A DNA stretch of 64,000 nucleotides from positions 186,001 through 250,000 of the forward strand of contig NZ_AP024655.1 of assembly GCF_019977355.1 (NCBI RefSeq). The letters are read 5' to 3'. Positions 8,847 through 17,600 of this stretch are shown here, in pieces; the stretch's first letter is position 1, and each line of letters begins with the position of its first letter. Source of the stretch: Arthrobacter sp. NicSoilB8 (GTDB lineage: Bacteria > Actinomycetota > Actinomycetes > Actinomycetales > Micrococcaceae). Below the pieces are notes generated by a model. That model had not been told where the DNA came from and did not search any database. It saw only the letters and a list, made by a program, of their open reading frames with translations. The translations under genes and the position numbers were made by a program.

Positions 8847-9737
8847 TTACGCCTTATCAGCCGCGGCGGCCTCGGTTTCCTTGATCTGGAGATTGGTCGA
8901 AGCCCAGCTTGCCAGGAGCCGCAGAGCGTCCTCGGAAGCGGAACCGGGCTCGGCGTTGTAGACCAGCAGGGACAGCCCGGCGTCGGCCGAGATATCCAGT
9001 GCCTCGTACATCAGGTGGAGGTCCCCGACCACCGGGTGGCGGAGGTGCTTGAGCCCGGTGTAATGCAGGCGGACATTGTGCGCGGCCCAGAGGGTGCGGA
9101 ATTCGTCGCTCCTGGTCGAGAGTTCGCCGACAAGGTCGGTCAGCCCGCGGTCGTAGGGGTCCCGGCCGGCCTCGGTGCGCAGGATCGCGACGGTGTCGTT
9201 CGCCGCACGCGCCCAGTCCGGGTAGAAGCTGTGCGAACGGGAGTCCAGGAAGATGAACCGGGCATGGTTGGCCGGCCGGCCAGGCCCCGCGTACATGTCC
9301 GAATAGAGGGCGTAACCGAGCGGGTTGGCCGCGAGGATGTCCATGCGCCCATTCCGGACAAAGGCGGGCGCGTTGGTGATGGCGTTCAGCGTCAGCTGAA
9401 TGCTCCGCCGGACAGATTCGGCAGGACGGGGACGACGGCGGGTCAGGCTGCCCGGGGCCGCTGCCCGGGCCAGATCGAAAAGGTGCGCCCGTTCGGCGTC
9501 GTCGAGTTGCAGGGCCTTCGCCACAGCTTCCAGCACGCCCTCGGAAACGCCGGACAGGTTTCCCCGCTCCAGCCGGGTGTAATACTCGACGCTGACGCCG
9601 GCCAGCATGGCGACCTCACCGCGGCGCAGCCCCGGCACCCGGCGTTTGGCACCGTAGACCGGCAGCCCCGATTGCTCCGGGGTGATCTTCGCCCGGCGCG
9701 AGGCAAGGAATTCGCGGGTCGCGTCTCGATTATCCAT
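8847..9737 (-). CDS. XRE-family regulator with MmyB-like ligand-binding domain
   Basis: 296 aa. Residues ~5-75 are a helix-turn-helix of the XRE type (VPGLRRGEVAMLAGVSVEYYTRLERG, a hallmark of this subfamily). Residues ~105-270 match the MmyB-like PAS-type sensor domain (ILAANPLGYALYSD, then RFIFLDSRSHSFYPDW). Known members bind a small molecule or fatty acid and often control a neighbouring dehydrogenase. It is divergent from the zinc alcohol dehydrogenase at 9882 with a 144-bp shared intergenic region, so that gene is its likely target. Confidence in the family is high. The ligand is unknown. Confidence 0.88.
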   Translation of the reverse strand: MDNRDATREFLASRRAKITPEQSGLPVYGAKRRVPGLRRGEVAMLAGVSVEYYTRLERGNLSGVSEGVLEAVAKALQLDDAERAHLFDLARAAAPGSLTRRRPRPAESVRRSIQLTLNAITNAPAFVRNGRMDILAANPLGYALYSDMYAGPGRPANHARFIFLDSRSHSFYPDWARAANDTVAILRTEAGRDPYDRGLTDLVGELSTRSDEFRTLWAAHNVRLHYTGLKHLRHPVVGDLHLMYEALDISADAGLSLLVYNAEPGSASEDALRLLASWASTNLQIKETEAAAADKA

Positions 9738-9881
9738 GCCCTCAACGTTAGGCCTTACGGCTCTCTAAGGGAGACCCTGCCAGTACCCCTATCAGCAGGG
9801 ACTCCCTCAGCTTGGTGGAAACGGGTTTGATGGATGGTGTTCCGTTGAACAACCCCCAACGACCAACAAGCAGGAGATTCA

Positions 9882-10925
9882 TTGCTTACCGTCAATGCTT
9901 ACGCATCCCCGTCCGTGACTGAGCCGCTCGTCCCCACCACCGTTGAGCGCCGCGACGTGGGCCCGCACGACGTCCTGATCGAGATCAAGTACGCCGGGAT
10001 CTGCCATTCGGATATCCACACCGTCCGCGGCGACTGGGGTCCGCAGTCCTACCCGCTGGTCCCCGGCCATGAAATCGCCGGGATCGTCGCCGAGACCGGC
10101 TCCGCCGTCACCAAGCACAAGGTCGGGGACCGGGTCGGCGTCGGCTGCATGGTCAATTCCTGCGGCGAGTGCGTCAACTGCCGGGCCGGCGAGGAGCAGT
10201 ACTGCCTGGCCGGCAACACCGGCACCTACGGTGCCGCGGACCGCGACGGCACCATCACCCAGGGCGGCTACTCCACCCATGTGGTGGTGACCGAGGACTT
10301 CGTGGTCACCATCCCCGAGGGCATCGAGCTCGACGTCGCCGCGCCCCTCCTCTGCGCCGGAATCACCACCTACTCCCCGCTGAACCACTGGGGCGCCGGA
10401 CCGGGCAAGAAGGTCGCGATCGTCGGGCTGGGCGGTCTGGGCCACATGGCCGTCAAGATCGCCCACGCCATGGGCGCCGAGGTCACGGTCCTCTCGCAGT
10501 CGCTGAAGAAGCAGGAAGACGGACTGAAGCTGGGCGCGGACCACTACTACGCCACCAGCGACGAAAACACCTTCACGGACCTGGCCGGCACCTTCGACCT
10601 GATCATCAACACGGTCAGCGCCAAGATCGATATCAGCTCCTACCTCCAGCTGCTGACCCTTGACGGCGCCCTGGTCAACGTCGGCGCACCGGCCGAACCG
10701 CTCCCGGTCAACGCGTTCGCCCTCATCATGGGACGCCGCTCCTTCGCCGGCTCCATGATCGGCGGAATCAGGGAAACCCAGGAAATGCTCAACTTCTGCG
10801 CCGAGCACGGCCTGGGCGCCGAGATCGAGGTCATCCCGGCCGGCAAGATCAACGACGCCTACGAGCGTGTCCTGGCCTCGGACGTCCGCTACCGCTTCGT
10901 GATCGACACCGCGACCCTGAGCTAG
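9882..10925 (+). CDS. Zinc-dependent alcohol dehydrogenase (cinnamyl-alcohol/YahK type)
   Basis: 347 aa from a TTG start with CAGGAGA upstream. The next in-frame ATG is absent from the conserved N terminus, so TTG is preferred. Catalytic zinc residues are in AGICHSDIH and PGHEIAG, and the structural zinc lobe is CGECVNC..C. The cofactor fold is [12 protein letters not shown]. The family reduces aldehydes or oxidises primary alcohols with NADP(H). It is divergent from an XRE/MmyB regulator. The downstream cupin gene, now split by a transposon, was probably co-transcribed, as pairs of this ADH and such a cupin occur together. Confidence 0.9.
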   Translation: MLTVNAYASPSVTEPLVPTTVERRDVGPHDVLIEIKYAGICHSDIHTVRGDWGPQSYPLVPGHEIAGIVAETGSAVTKHKVGDRVGVGCMVNSCGECVNCRAGEEQYCLAGNTGTYGAADRDGTITQGGYSTHVVVTEDFVVTIPEGIELDVAAPLLCAGITTYSPLNHWGAGPGKKVAIVGLGGLGHMAVKIAHAMGAEVTVLSQSLKKQEDGLKLGADHYYATSDENTFTDLAGTFDLIINTVSAKIDISSYLQLLTLDGALVNVGAPAEPLPVNAFALIMGRRSFAGSMIGGIRETQEMLNFCAEHGLGAEIEVIPAGKINDAYERVLASDVRYRFVIDTATLS

Positions 10926-10981
10926 GACCCGAGCTAGGACCTGAGTTAGGACCCCGGGCCAGAACTCCTGGCCGGGGCGGC

Positions 10982-11041
10982 GGGCCGCGCCCCCGGACGA
11001 AGATGCCGAAGCACGACGGCGAGCTGCCGGGGGCGCGGCCC
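10982..11041. terminator. Strong hairpin after the alcohol dehydrogenase
   Basis: A perfect 15-bp stem, GGGCCGCGCCCCCGG (10982-10996) with CCGGGGGCGCGGCCC (11027-11041), around a 30-base loop. There is no T-run, so it may be a factor-independent terminator of the high-GC type, a processing hairpin, or a repeat. It is preceded at 10921-10955 by three imperfect copies of an 11-14-bp AGCTAGGACC sequence. Confidence 0.5.
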
Positions 11042-11083
11042 CGGCCGCCGGCAAAGCAACACCGAACCGACACCCTGTGAGGA

Positions 11084-11139
11084 ATGACAGTGGAACTCCG
11101 AGTCAAGAAGCCAAGCGTCAAGGGACCGGCGCACATGTT
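11084..11139 (+). pseudogene. 5' fragment of a cupin gene split by the Tn3-family transposon
   Basis: ATG at 11084 after GTGAGGA starts a frame reading MTVELRVKKPSVKGPAH followed by the ATG-TT of the target duplication. It is cut at 11139 where the transposon begins. The rest is at 26421-26777. Removing 11140-26425 (element plus one target copy) restores one continuous frame of 135 codons across an ATG-TTC junction. This fragment alone has no stop before the transposon and cannot make a product. Confidence 0.9.
11135..11139. repeat. Target-site duplication, left copy (ATGTT)
   Basis: The five bases before the left inverted repeat are ATGTT. The same five bases follow the right inverted repeat at 26421-26425. 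A 5-bp duplication is what Tn3-family transposition makes, and its survival implies a single, fairly recent insertion with no later rearrangement of the ends. Confidence 0.95.
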
Positions 11140-11183
11140 GGGGTCGCCGTAGTACTCGCCGAAAATCGGGCGGATATGGCTGA
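11140..11183 (+). repeat. Left terminal inverted repeat of the Tn3-family transposon
   Basis: 44 bp beginning GGGGTCGCCGTAGTACTCGC and ending GATATGGCTGA. It is identical to the reverse complement of 26377-26420. The leading GGGG is the usual Tn3-family end. The transposase start codon lies 24 bp further in. Confidence 0.95.
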
Positions 11184-11207
11184 GGTAGGCTTCTGAGCTG
11201 GGAATCT

Positions 11208-14200
11208 GTGGCTCGTTGGAGGTCGTTCTTGGCTACGCAGGTGTTCGCGGATGGGGAGCTGGATCGGCTTCGGGGGTTCCCGGAGATCGGCCGGGACGAG
11301 TTGTTCCGGTTCTTCACCCTGACCCCGGCGGATGTTGCGTTCGTTGATCCCGGCCGGGGGCGTGGACCGGCTGACCGGCTCGGTTTGGCGGTGGCGTTGT
11401 GTACGTTGCCGTGGCTGGGGTTCGTGCCGGACAAGGTGTCTTCGGCGCCGCTGGTGGCGGTGGCCCGGCTGGCTGACCAGCTCGGTGTCGACCCGGACGA
11501 GTTGCAGTCTTACGGGCGGCGGGCGAAGACCCGGACCGAGCATCTGCGGCTGGTCGCAAAGTATCTGGGCTGGCGGCTGCCGACGACGATGGAGCTCAAG
11601 GAGCTGGATGAGTTCCTGCTGGCTCGGTCGTTGGAGCATGACTCACCGACGTTGTTGTTCCGGCTGGGATGCGAGTACTTGATCTCGGCGCGGGTGATCC
11701 GGCCTGGGCCGGTGACCGTGGTCGAGCGGGTTGCGCATGCTCGCGCCGAGGCTCAGCGGGAGACGTTCGACCGGTTGGCGCGTGAGTTTACCGATGCCCG
11801 GTGCGTCGCGTTGGACGAGCTGCTGGTGACCGACCCGGAGATCGGTATGACCCGGTTGCGGTGGCTGTCGACGGGCCCTGTCGAGGCGTCCCCGGCTGCG
11901 GTGAAAGCTGAGGTCGCCAAGCTGGAGTTTCTGCGTGGCTTGGGCGCGGACACCCTGGACCTGTCGGTGCTGCCCGCGGAGCGGCGCCGGTTCCTGGCCA
12001 CGGTCGGGCGCCGGTTGACCGCGCAGGCGCTGGAGCGGCGCGATCCGCAGCGCCGTTACCCGATCCTGCTTACGGTGTTGGCGCAGTCGGCGGCCGATGT
12101 GCTCGATGAGGTCGTGCAGCTGTTTGACCAGGCCATTTCCGCGCGGGAGAGCAAGGCCGGGCGGAAGATGCGCGAGGCGCTTGCCGAGCGGGGCAAGGCC
12201 GGGGAGGACCGGCAGGCGCTGCTGGATGACCTGCTGGCCATCGTCACAGACCCGGCCGTGGCGGACGAGGAGGTCGGTGGGCTGATCCGTGGTGATCGGA
12301 TTGGGTGGGCCCGTCTGCGATCCGCGGTGGCGCAGGCCGACCCGCGATTGCCGCGCGATCACGGGCTCCTCGCGGCCTTGGACGGCTCCTACGGGTATCT
12401 GCGGCAGTTCACCCCGCAGGTCCTTGCCGCGGTGACGTTCGGCGGCGGCACCGCCGCGACCGGGCTGCTCGAGGCTGTGGAGATCCTGCGCGGACTCAAC
12501 GCCACCGGGGCCCGCCGCGTCCCGGCCGACGCGCCGACCGGGTTCGTGCCCGCGCGGTGGCGCGGCTACCTGGAGACCGCAGCCGCGTCCGGCAACAGCA
12601 GCGCCTACCGGCACTACTGGGAGCTGTGCACGCTGCTGGCCCTGCGCGACGGACTGCGGACCGGGGACGTGTTCGTGCCGGGCTCGCGCCGCTACTCTGA
12701 CCCGGCCGCCTACCTGCTGACCGCCGACAAGTGGGCCAACCAGCGCGCCGAGTTCTGCCAGCTGGCGGGTAAGCCGGCCGACCCCGCCCGTGCGCTGGCC
12801 GCGGCGGAGGACGAGCTGGGTGAGGCGCTCGGCGAGCTGGAGGAGGTGCTGGCCGGCGGGGACGGGCCGGTCCGCCTGGACGAAGCCGGTGACCTGGTGA
12901 TCTCGCCGTTGACCGCCGAGGACGTCCCGGCCGAGGCGACGGCGTTGAAGGCGGAGCTGACCGAGATGCTGCCGTTCGCGCCGATCGTGTCGTTGTTGAT
13001 CGAGCTGGACAAACGGACCGGCTACCTGGACTGCTTCACCCACGCCGGCGGCAAGCAGGCGCGCAGCCCGGAGTTGAAGCGGAACCTGATCGCGGTGCTG
13101 ATCAGCCACTCCACCAACCTCGGCCTGACACGGATGGCCCACGCGTGCGGCATCTCCTACGACGTGCTGGCCTGGACTGCCGAGTGGTATGTACGGGAGG
13201 AGACGCTGCGCGCGGCGAACCTGGCGCTCATCGACTACCACCAACGGCTACCGCTGACCCCGGTGTTCGGCACCGGAACACTGTCCTCATCGGACGGCCA
13301 GCGCTTCCCGACCCGCGGCAAGTCCGTCACTGCCAGGGCTCTCAGTAGGTATTTCGCGAACGAAGGGCTCTCGACGTACACGCACGTGACCGACCAGCAC
13401 ACCATCTATGGCACGAAGGTCATCGTCGCCACGAAACGCGAGGCCCATTACGTCCTCGACGAAATCCTGGGGAACGCGACCGACATTCCCATCACCGAGC
13501 ACGCGACGGACACGCATGGGGTGACGTTGGTCAATTTCGCCCTGTTCGACCTGCTCGGACTCCAACTCTCGCCCCGCATCCGGGACCTGGGCAAGATCAC
13601 CCTCCACCGTGCCGGACCCCGAGCTCAAGTCGAGGCAGACTATCCGAACACCGGGCCTCTGCTGACCCGCAAGCTGAACACCGACCTGATCGCCGAGCAC
13701 TACGACGACCTGCTCCGGCTGGCCGGGTCGCTGAAGTTCGGGCACGCCACGGCGTCACTGCTGGTCGGCAAGCTGTCGGCGTCCGGGAGGCAGAACGCGC
13801 TGGCGGCGGCGCTGAAGGAATACGGGGCGCTGCGCCGCACCATCTACGCCGCGCGCTACCTCGCCGACCCTGCCTACCGGCGCAAGATTTCCCGCCAGCT
13901 GAATAAGGGCGAGTCGCTGCACGCACTCAAACGGGACCTGCTCTACGCCCACGAGGGCGCCGTCCGGGCGCGGCACCTGGAGCAGCAGACGGAGCAGGCG
14001 TGGTGCCTGACGCTGGTCACCAACGCCGTGGTGGCCTGGACGACGGAGTATTACGGCTTGGCGGTGGATTCGATGCGGCAGGCCGGGCGGCGCATCGACG
14101 ACGAAGTCCTCGCGCACATCTCCCCGGCGCACAGCGAGAACGTCAACTTCTTCGGATCCATCGACGTGGACATCGAGGGCGAGCTGGCTCAGCTGGGACC

Positions 14201-14243
14201 GACCGGATACCGGCCGTTGCGTGTGCGCGACACCCTCTTCTGA
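11208..14243 (+). CDS. tnpA: Tn3-family transposase
   Basis: 1,011 aa from GTG at 11208, close to the 985-1,010 aa typical of the family. The N-terminal DUF4158-type domain (RWRSFLATQVFADGE, DELFRFFTLTP) is followed by the long central region and the DDE catalytic core. Catalytic residues fit the family spacing: Asp696 in SSSDGQRF, Asp768 in TDTHGV and Glu902 in LNKGESLHAL. It recognises the 44-bp ends and drives replicative transposition with 5-bp duplications. All key residues and full length are kept, so it looks active. It converges on the immunity gene at 14309. Confidence 0.96.
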   Translation: MARWRSFLATQVFADGELDRLRGFPEIGRDELFRFFTLTPADVAFVDPGRGRGPADRLGLAVALCTLPWLGFVPDKVSSAPLVAVARLADQLGVDPDELQSYGRRAKTRTEHLRLVAKYLGWRLPTTMELKELDEFLLARSLEHDSPTLLFRLGCEYLISARVIRPGPVTVVERVAHARAEAQRETFDRLAREFTDARCVALDELLVTDPEIGMTRLRWLSTGPVEASPAAVKAEVAKLEFLRGLGADTLDLSVLPAERRRFLATVGRRLTAQALERRDPQRRYPILLTVLAQSAADVLDEVVQLFDQAISARESKAGRKMREALAERGKAGEDRQALLDDLLAIVTDPAVADEEVGGLIRGDRIGWARLRSAVAQADPRLPRDHGLLAALDGSYGYLRQFTPQVLAAVTFGGGTAATGLLEAVEILRGLNATGARRVPADAPTGFVPARWRGYLETAAASGNSSAYRHYWELCTLLALRDGLRTGDVFVPGSRRYSDPAAYLLTADKWANQRAEFCQLAGKPADPARALAAAEDELGEALGELEEVLAGGDGPVRLDEAGDLVISPLTAEDVPAEATALKAELTEMLPFAPIVSLLIELDKRTGYLDCFTHAGGKQARSPELKRNLIAVLISHSTNLGLTRMAHACGISYDVLAWTAEWYVREETLRAANLALIDYHQRLPLTPVFGTGTLSSSDGQRFPTRGKSVTARALSRYFANEGLSTYTHVTDQHTIYGTKVIVATKREAHYVLDEILGNATDIPITEHATDTHGVTLVNFALFDLLGLQLSPRIRDLGKITLHRAGPRAQVEADYPNTGPLLTRKLNTDLIAEHYDDLLRLAGSLKFGHATASLLVGKLSASGRQNALAAALKEYGALRRTIYAARYLADPAYRRKISRQLNKGESLHALKRDLLYAHEGAVRARHLEQQTEQAWCLTLVTNAVVAWTTEYYGLAVDSMRQAGRRIDDEVLAHISPAHSENVNFFGSIDVDIEGELAQLGPTGYRPLRVRDTLF

Positions 14244-14308
14244 CACCAGGGGCCCGGCCGGGCGGCGCGGGGGCTGCTTAGCCGACGGCGTCGCGGCGTC
14301 ACCTCCGG

Positions 14309-14680
14309 TCATTCGGATTCCCTCCGAAGAACCGCATCGCCGAGGCGCTGACCCTCTGGTGTCGTGTCCAGCCAGACGATCTCTCCTGGCATCACGAACG
14401 GATCAGTCCGGGCGCTCCAATCCTCTGCGATGCGCGCAATCGCTTGGGCGGTGCTGCACTCCCATGGGCGGTGGACAGAGCCGTCGTACTCACCCGGGAT
14501 AAGGAGTCCGGTCACCACAAGTCGAGCTATCAGACCCACGGAGAGGTCGCGAAGGTCCTCGGGGTCTTCGAGCCCTGATCTCCGGGCGAGATCGATAACT
14601 TCCGCTGCCGTGACCCAATCGTCACTTGCTCTCGCGAGGAGATCCTCAGCAAGGGTCCGAGCGCTCTCCGGAGTTGTCAT
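14309..14680 (-). CDS. Probable immunity protein for the Rhs toxin
   Basis: 123 aa. Its ATG at 14680 overlaps the Rhs stop as ATGA, so toxin and antidote are translationally coupled. No signal peptide or membrane segment, an overall acidic all-helical start (ARTLAEDLLARASDDWV) and a WLDTTPEGQRLGD ending. Short soluble proteins directly after a polymorphic toxin with variable C terminus are, in every known system, the cognate immunity factors that bind the toxin domain in the producer's cytoplasm. I do not recognise the exact immunity family. The assignment rests mainly on position, size and overlap. Confidence 0.8.
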   Translation of the reverse strand: MTTPESARTLAEDLLARASDDWVTAAEVIDLARRSGLEDPEDLRDLSVGLIARLVVTGLLIPGEYDGSVHRPWECSTAQAIARIAEDWSARTDPFVMPGEIVWLDTTPEGQRLGDAVLRRESE

Positions 14681-17600
14681 TTGGTGTGTACCTTCCGAAT
14701 CGTGCCGTCTGGATACCTAATATCGATGGTGCGTCCGCCGCTCTTAGAAGCGTCACGGAGACCGATGCGGACGCCATCGGGACGTTCAATCCATGAACCC
14801 TTGTAGCCGGGGACCTCGATGGGCGTGCCGCCGCGAGACAGTGTGCCGTGCACGTCCTGGAGTTCGGCATCCGAGCGGACTGTTCGGACAGTCGACTGCC
14901 GCCCCTTCGACAACCCGTTGAGGACATCGTCAACCCCAGCGAGAGCCTCGTCGGCGCCCTTTGCGGCTGTTCCGGCACCTTTTAGGGCCTTGGCTCCGGC
15001 CGCTGCGCCTTTGATGAGCCTGCCGCCGGGGGGAATAGCTGCAGCCGAGAGGAGCGCCTCGGCAACCGCGTCGCCGCAGGAGCCTTTGCCGGTGTTGCAC
15101 GTGTTGTAGGCCTGGATGGCTTTGGTTCCGGCGTGGACTGCGCCGGCGGCGATGGATATGCCTGCGGCAATGGCCGCAACGGGCGCTCCGACGCCGGTGC
15201 AGGCCGCCACGATGGCGACCACGCCTGCGACGTCGGAGACGATGCCGCTGACGTCCTGGACGTTGTTGAGGACGTCATCCCACGAGAACAGGCCGGTGGT
15301 GTCGATGTACCTCAGCGGGTTGGCTGCGGCGTAGGTGTAGGTTCCGGAGGTGCTGGTGGACGCGGCAGGGTCGGGTGCGAGGAACATGCCCACGGCGGGG
15401 TCGTATTGGCGGGCGCGCAGGTGGGTGAGGCCGGTGGGGTCCTGGTATTGGCCGAGCCAGCCCAGCGGGGGTGCGTTGGGGTTGTTCGGGCCGGTGGCCC
15501 GGGGCCGGCCGTAGGGTTCCCACGCACCGGCGGAGGTGACTGTCCCGGTGGCGTCGGTGACGGCGCGGATGGAGCCGAGCCGGTCCGGGTGCAGGTACGC
15601 GGCTGATCCGGCGGCGTCGTTGACGGTGAGGGGCTGGTCGCCGTTGGTGTAGTGCCGGAGGAGGGCGCCATTGGTATCCAGTTCATTGGTCAGCCGGTAG
15701 AACGGGTCCCATTCGAAGCTGGTTTTCGTGGTGCCGAGGGTGGCGCTGAGCCGCCGTCCGTCGCCGTCGTACTTGTAGCTCGTGGTTCCCGCGGCCGTGG
15801 TGGCTGTGGCGGTGCGTCCGCCCTTGGTGTAGGTGAAGGAGGTCGTCCCGGCGGTGAGTGCCTGGCCTTTGGTGTCGTAGGTGTAGTTGGTGGTGCCGCC
15901 GGGGGCTGTGGTCTGGGTGCGCTGTCCCTTGGTGTTGTAGCTGTGAGTGGTGGTTTGGCCGTTGCGGTTCTCGGTGAGGATGTTCCCGGCGTGGTCGTAG
16001 GTCCATTCCAGGATTTCGGTGCTGGTGGCGCAGGCGGTGGTGTAGCAGGCTTTGGTGAGCCGGTCGAGGGTGTCGTAGCTGAAGGTGTCGGTGGTGCCGT
16101 CGGGGCGTGTGATGCTGGCCGGGTTGTCGGCGGCGTCGTAGGCGTAGGTTTCATCCAGCAGGGTCGCGGCGGTGGTGGCGTCGGTGATCCGGGTGAGCCT
16201 GCCGAGCGTGTCGTAGGTGTGGGTGGCTGTGGATCCGTCGGCGCGGGTGACGGTGAGGGTGTTGCCCTCCGGGTCGTGGGTGTAGGCCGCGACGACGGTG
16301 GCGCCGTTCTTGACCTGGGTGACTCTGCCGTCAGCGTCGTAGGTGTAGCCGGTGACTGCCCCGTCGGGGCTGGTGAGCCCGGTGAGTCGGGAGCCGGCGT
16401 CGTAGGCGAGGGTGAAGGTCCGTCCGGCGCGGGTGACGGTGGTGAGCCGGTCGAGGGAGTCGTAGGTGTAGGTGGTGGTGCCGTTCGGGTCCACCATCGA
16501 GGCTCGGTTGCCGTTGGCGTCGTAGGTGTAGGTGACGTCGCCATCATTGCCGGGCGCATCGGTCTTGGTGAGCCTGCCGGCGGCGTCGTAGGTGTACGTG
16601 GTGACGGCGTTCTGCGGGTCCTTAATGCTGGCGATCTGGTTCCGCTTCGTGTAGGTGAGGGTGTAGGTGCCCAGCGGGTTCGTGACGCTGGTGGCCCGGT
16701 TGGCGGCGTCGTACTGGAAGGTTGTACTCCGGCCCAGGGTGTCGGTCATGGCGGTGATGTTGCCGTTGGCGTCATAGGCCGTCGCCGTGGGCGGAACAGT
16801 CAGGTCCGGGCCCTGCACGGAGGTGACCTGCCCGGCGGCGTCATATTGGTAGGTCGTGGAGCGGCCGGCGGTGTCGGTGGCCTTGGTGACCTGCCCGTCG
16901 GCGTCATATTCGACGGTTTCGAACTGGCCTGCCGGGTTGGTCGCCTTTACCGTTCGGCCGAGCGCGTCGTACTCGTAGCGCCAGGTGAACTGGTTTGGGT
17001 CCGCACCCGGGGCGTTGCCCCTGGGGGAGACCACGCCGGTCACCCGGCCGGCGGTGTCGTAGCCCATGGAGGTCACCGAGCCCAGCGGGGAGACGGACTT
17101 GGTGGGGTCCCCGTCCGCGCTGTATTCGAAGGTGCCGGTGTTTCCCAGCGGGTCCGTCGCCGAGGTGACGTTCCCGGCCGCGTCGTAGGCGAAGGACGCG
17201 GTCATGCTTCCGCCGGCCGGGTTGGGCCTGGTCAGCTGCGTGAGGTTGTTCGCCGCGTCGTATCCCCGGGTGCTGGAGTAGCCGCGGGCGTTGGTCGTGG
17301 TGGTGGGCAGGTGCGCGGTGTTGTAGTCAGATCTGACCGTCTGCGTGGTGCCCTGGAAGGACTTCACGTCCCCGGCGGCCGTGTAATTGATGGCGTTGCG
17401 CACCCCGTCAGGGCCGTGGGTGGCGATCAACCGCAGCTGGGTGTCGTACTCGTAATCGGTGGTGTTTCCCACCGGATCGACCCGGCGCTGCAGCACGTTC
17501 CCCGCGTAGACGTCCTTCCACACCCCGCCGCGCGGGTCCGTCATGGTCGCGGTCGAGGTCGCCGCCTCCCAGGCGAAGGCGCTGTGGTTGTTCAGTCCAT